NCBI GenBank assembly: GCA_013693735.1
Contig: CP059255.1
Coordinates: 1,026,725-1,033,304 of the forward strand
Source of the DNA: Rhodoblastus sp.
GTDB lineage: Bacteria > Pseudomonadota > Alphaproteobacteria > Rhizobiales > Beijerinckiaceae
Direction of reading: 5' to 3'
Length of the DNA stretch: 6,580 bases
In this document: positions 4,198-6,580 of the stretch, piece by piece
Numbering within the stretch: the stretch's first letter is position 1
Layout of the letters: every line of letters starts with the position of its first letter
The notes under the pieces: generated by a model
The model's database searches: none
Told to the model about the DNA's origin: nothing
The model's input: the letters and a program-made list of their open reading frames with translations, nothing else
Position numbers and translations under genes: made by a program

Positions 4198-6580
4198 TCG
4201 CGCCAGCCATGATCGCCGGCATCGATCGCCGGCAGGCGCCCGAGCAGACCCAAGCGGACTACCGTATCCGCAAGGGGCTGACGATCCGTGAGGAAATTTC
4301 GACTGCCTTCCGTGTTGGCCAGTCCCACTTCGATGCTTTCGCGAAGTTGCACAACCCATCGGCCGAGGCGACGCGGCGATTCGCGCGCGCCTTCCTGGCC
4401 GAAACCTTCGGCTTCGACGATCTCGCCCCGGCGGATGGCGCTGTCGCGTTCCTGGCCGGCGGACGCGTGCCTGTCGTTGTCGTGCCGCCGGCCGAAGAGA
4501 AGCTCGACCGGCGCAGCCCGACGCTCTCGACGGATCGTTCGCGATCGCCAGCCTTTGCGCTTCAGGATTATCTGAACGACAGCGACGCCGCACTTTGGGG
4601 TTTGGTGACGAACGGCGCGGTCATCCGCCTGATGCGGGACAACGCGTCATTGACGCGTCACGCCTATATCGAAGCTGACCTTGCAGCGATCTTCACCAAC
4701 GAGGACGCGGCCTCCTTCGCGGTCCTTTGGTCGCTGATCCATCGCACCCGTTTCGGCGTGGCTGGGGCGTCCGCGACGGACTGCGCGCTGGAGCGCTGGC
4801 GCGACGCCGGCGCGCGCGAGGGCGAGGCGGCGCGCGACCGTCTCGCCAGCCAGGTCGAAGTGGCGCTGAAAGTTCTGGGTTCAGGCTTCCTGGAAGCCAA
4901 TCCCGACCTCGCGGCGCGGTTGCGTTCCGGCGAGGTCAACCTGACGGAATGGTTTAACGAGCTTCTGCGCCTCGTTTATCGGCTGATCTTCCTGATGGTC
5001 GCCGAAGATCGTAACATGCTGCATCCGGAGACGGCCAAGGCGGAAGCGCGCAAGCTCTATGTCGAAGGCTACAGCCTCGCGGCGCTGCGCGCGCAATGCG
5101 TTCGTGGGGCCTCGTGGGACAAGCACCACGACCGCTTCGAGGCCATCAAGATCGTCTTCCGCGCCTTGGCCCGCGGTGAGCCGGCGCTCGGACTGCCAGC
5201 GCTGGGCGGGTTGTTCGCCTCCGATATGCTCCCGCACTTGGAGACGGCACGGCTGCGCAATCGCGCCTTCATGGAGGCGCTCTACCGGCTTTCCTGGCTG
5301 TCCGACAAAGCAGGCATGGTGCCGGTGAACTGGCGGGAGATGGAGACCGAGGAACTGGGCTCGGTCTACGAATCCCTTCTCGAACTGCAGCCGCAGATTG
5401 GCGCGGATGGCAAGAGCCTGCATTTCGCCTCGGAGGCGGCGGAGCAGAAGGGCAATCAACGAAAGACCTCCGGCTCCTATTATACGCCCGACAGTCTGGT
5501 CCAGGCGCTGCTCGATACCGCCCTCGACCCGGTGCTCGATAAGACAGAGGTCGAGGCGGACGACCCAGCCGCGGCACTCCTGAAATTGTCTGTCATTGAC
5601 CCCGCTTGCGGCTCGGGCCACTTTTTGCTGGCCGCTGCCCGCCGCATCGCGACGCGCGTCGCTCGCATCCGCGCTGATGGAACGCCATCGCTGGCTGACT
5701 TCCGCCATTCCTTGCGCGATGTCGCCCGGTCCTGCCTGTGCGGCGTGGACCGCAACCCGATGGCGGTGGAACTCACCAAGGTCGCGCTCTGGATCGAGAC
5801 GGTGGACCCCGGCCTTCCGCTCGGCTTCTTTGACGCGCAGATCCGCTGCGGCGATGCGCTGCTGGGCGTCTTCGATCTCAAGGTGCTGGAGGATGGCATA
5901 CCCGACGCCGCCTACAAGCCGCTGACGGGCGATGACAAGGACACCGCGAAATACGCGCGCGCCAACCGGGGCGAAAAAGCTGGCCAAGGAAGTCTGGATT
6001 TCACGGGTGGGCGATCCCGTCTGCCGGCCATTCGGCCAATTGCCACCGACTACACCGGCTTTCGGGCGCTAGGCGAAGACACGCTCGACGATATCATCAC
6101 CAAGGATCGTCGCTTCCGGTCGATCCGGGAAAGCAAGGCCTTCCACAAGGCCGAAGTGGCTTGCGACCTTTATATAGCAGCGTTCCTTTTGCCGAAGACC
6201 GGCGGCGCACCGACGTCACGGGGCACGCGATTGGTTCCGACGACCTCGGATGTCTGGCAGGCGCTGGATGATGGGCAGGTTTGGGGGCCGATTATCGGTC
6301 GGGCGACTGTTGCGCGCCGCGCCCGCGCCTTCCACTGGCCGTTGGAATTTCCGGACGTCATGCAGCGCGGCGGGTTTGACGTGGTTCTGGGCAACCCGCC
6401 ATGGGATGTGATGCAGCTTTCCGAGAAAGAATATTTTGCGGCAAGTCATCCTGAAATAGCTGGATCTGTTGGCGCAGCAAGAAAGCGCGCCATCGAGGAG
6501 CTTCGGCAAAATGACCCAATTGCCTTCAATATGTTCGCGTTAGAGAAGCGGATTTTTGATGCCAGCAACGTATTTTCTAG
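4134..6580 (+). CDS. drmMI: DrmMI, N6-adenine DNA methyltransferase of class 1 DISARM (3' end outside the window)
   Basis: DrmMI is the host-protecting methyltransferase of class 1 DISARM; family members transfer a methyl group from SAM to adenine N6 in DNA. The start is ATG 4134, chosen for its GGAGG site and because MARKPVTDMSAWPSLTLEGNLIAP matches the family's N-terminus. The frame is open for 815 codons to the window edge. Residues 1 to about 440 form the long N-terminal region (YRIRKGLTIREEISTAFRVG, LWGLVTNGAVIRLMRD, LLRLVYRLIFLMVAEDR), resembling Eco57I/type IIG-like enzymes. SGSYYTP (446-452) precedes SAM motif I DPACGSGHF (489-497). The motif II region GVDRNPMAVELTK has Asp at 539, and catalytic motif IV NPPW is at 754-757. 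The target-recognition region after NPPW has only begun; family members run to roughly 1,300 residues by my recollection. No frameshift is seen, unlike drmD. GC content drops sharply after NPPW. No nuclease motif is visible in this part. The recognition site cannot be read from the sequence. Confidence 0.93.
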   Translation, partial: MARKPVTDMSAWPSLTLEGNLIAPAMIAGIDRRQAPEQTQADYRIRKGLTIREEISTAFRVGQSHFDAFAKLHNPSAEATRRFARAFLAETFGFDDLAPADGAVAFLAGGRVPVVVVPPAEEKLDRRSPTLSTDRSRSPAFALQDYLNDSDAALWGLVTNGAVIRLMRDNASLTRHAYIEADLAAIFTNEDAASFAVLWSLIHRTRFGVAGASATDCALERWRDAGAREGEAARDRLASQVEVALKVLGSGFLEANPDLAARLRSGEVNLTEWFNELLRLVYRLIFLMVAEDRNMLHPETAKAEARKLYVEGYSLAALRAQCVRGASWDKHHDRFEAIKIVFRALARGEPALGLPALGGLFASDMLPHLETARLRNRAFMEALYRLSWLSDKAGMVPVNWREMETEELGSVYESLLELQPQIGADGKSLHFASEAAEQKGNQRKTSGSYYTPDSLVQALLDTALDPVLDKTEVEADDPAAALLKLSVIDPACGSGHFLLAAARRIATRVARIRADGTPSLADFRHSLRDVARSCLCGVDRNPMAVELTKVALWIETVDPGLPLGFFDAQIRCGDALLGVFDLKVLEDGIPDAAYKPLTGDDKDTAKYARANRGEKAGQGSLDFTGGRSRLPAIRPIATDYTGFRALGEDTLDDIITKDRRFRSIRESKAFHKAEVACDLYIAAFLLPKTGGAPTSRGTRLVPTTSDVWQALDDGQVWGPIIGRATVARRARAFHWPLEFPDVMQRGGFDVVLGNPPWDVMQLSEKEYFAASHPEIAGSVGAARKRAIEELRQNDPIAFNMFALEKRIFDASNVFS
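4211..4234. repeat. Short direct repeat near the start of drmMI
   Basis: Two copies of gatcgccggca lie at 4211-4221 and 4224-4234, a period of 13 bases. The period is not a multiple of three, so the repeat does not encode a repeated peptide (the region reads MIAGIDRRQAP). Probably chance in GC-rich DNA. Confidence 0.7.

Noticed and set aside
4642..4660. acgcgtca direct repeat and tgacgcgtca palindrome in drmMI
   Set aside because: Short, inside coding sequence for ASLTRHA, and GC-rich; expected by chance at this length.
4881..5987. Long reverse-strand open frame opposite drmMI (368 codons)
   Set aside because: It lies wholly opposite clear methyltransferase motifs; such antisense frames are common in DNA with high third-position GC, and I recognise no family in it.
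1..6580. A novel defence system unlike any known one
   Set aside because: All three genes match known DISARM families; novelty is limited to the state of drmD and the composition change in drmMI.

Overview
The window holds three consecutive, tightly packed, same-strand genes that read as the central part of a class 1 DISARM anti-phage island: the 3' part of drmB (DUF1998 protein), a complete but frame-broken drmD (SNF2-family helicase), and the 5' two thirds of drmMI (N6-adenine DNA methyltransferase). Base composition is high-GC with strong G/C preference at third codon positions. Together with the style of the proteins this suggests an alphaproteobacterium (low-confidence guess; no rRNA, tRNA or housekeeping marker is present). 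No promoter, terminator, RNA gene, CRISPR array or insertion sequence is visible, and no stretch over 300 bases lacks coding sequence. The whole window is the inside of one operon.

Layout. Bases 1-1374: drmB, entering from the left edge, with a zinc-ribbon of two CxxC pairs and the EGGAG and cysteine motifs of DUF1998. Bases 1371-4130: drmD, coupled to drmB by an ATGA overlap and preceded by a GGAGG ribosome binding site. All helicase motifs of the DrmD family can be found, but they are spread over two reading frames. At least five frame changes (near 1473, 1789, 1858, 2845 and 2970) are needed to read the family protein, and a sixth near 4121 would restore a natural stop just before the next gene. 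Bases 4134-6580: drmMI, uninterrupted, with its own GGAGG site, SAM-binding motif DPACGSGHF and catalytic NPPW, running off the right edge before its target-recognition part is complete.

How the parts work together (established for the family, inferred here): DrmMI marks host DNA by adenine methylation; DrmA (expected just to the left) with DrmB forms the core DNA-sensing complex; DrmD is the accessory class 1 translocase. drmA and drmC are not in the window.

The system itself is described. The points that deserve attention are the clustering of frameshifts in drmD only, with intact genes on either side; a sharp fall in GC content in drmMI right after the NPPW motif; and a perfect 14-bp inverted repeat inside drmB.
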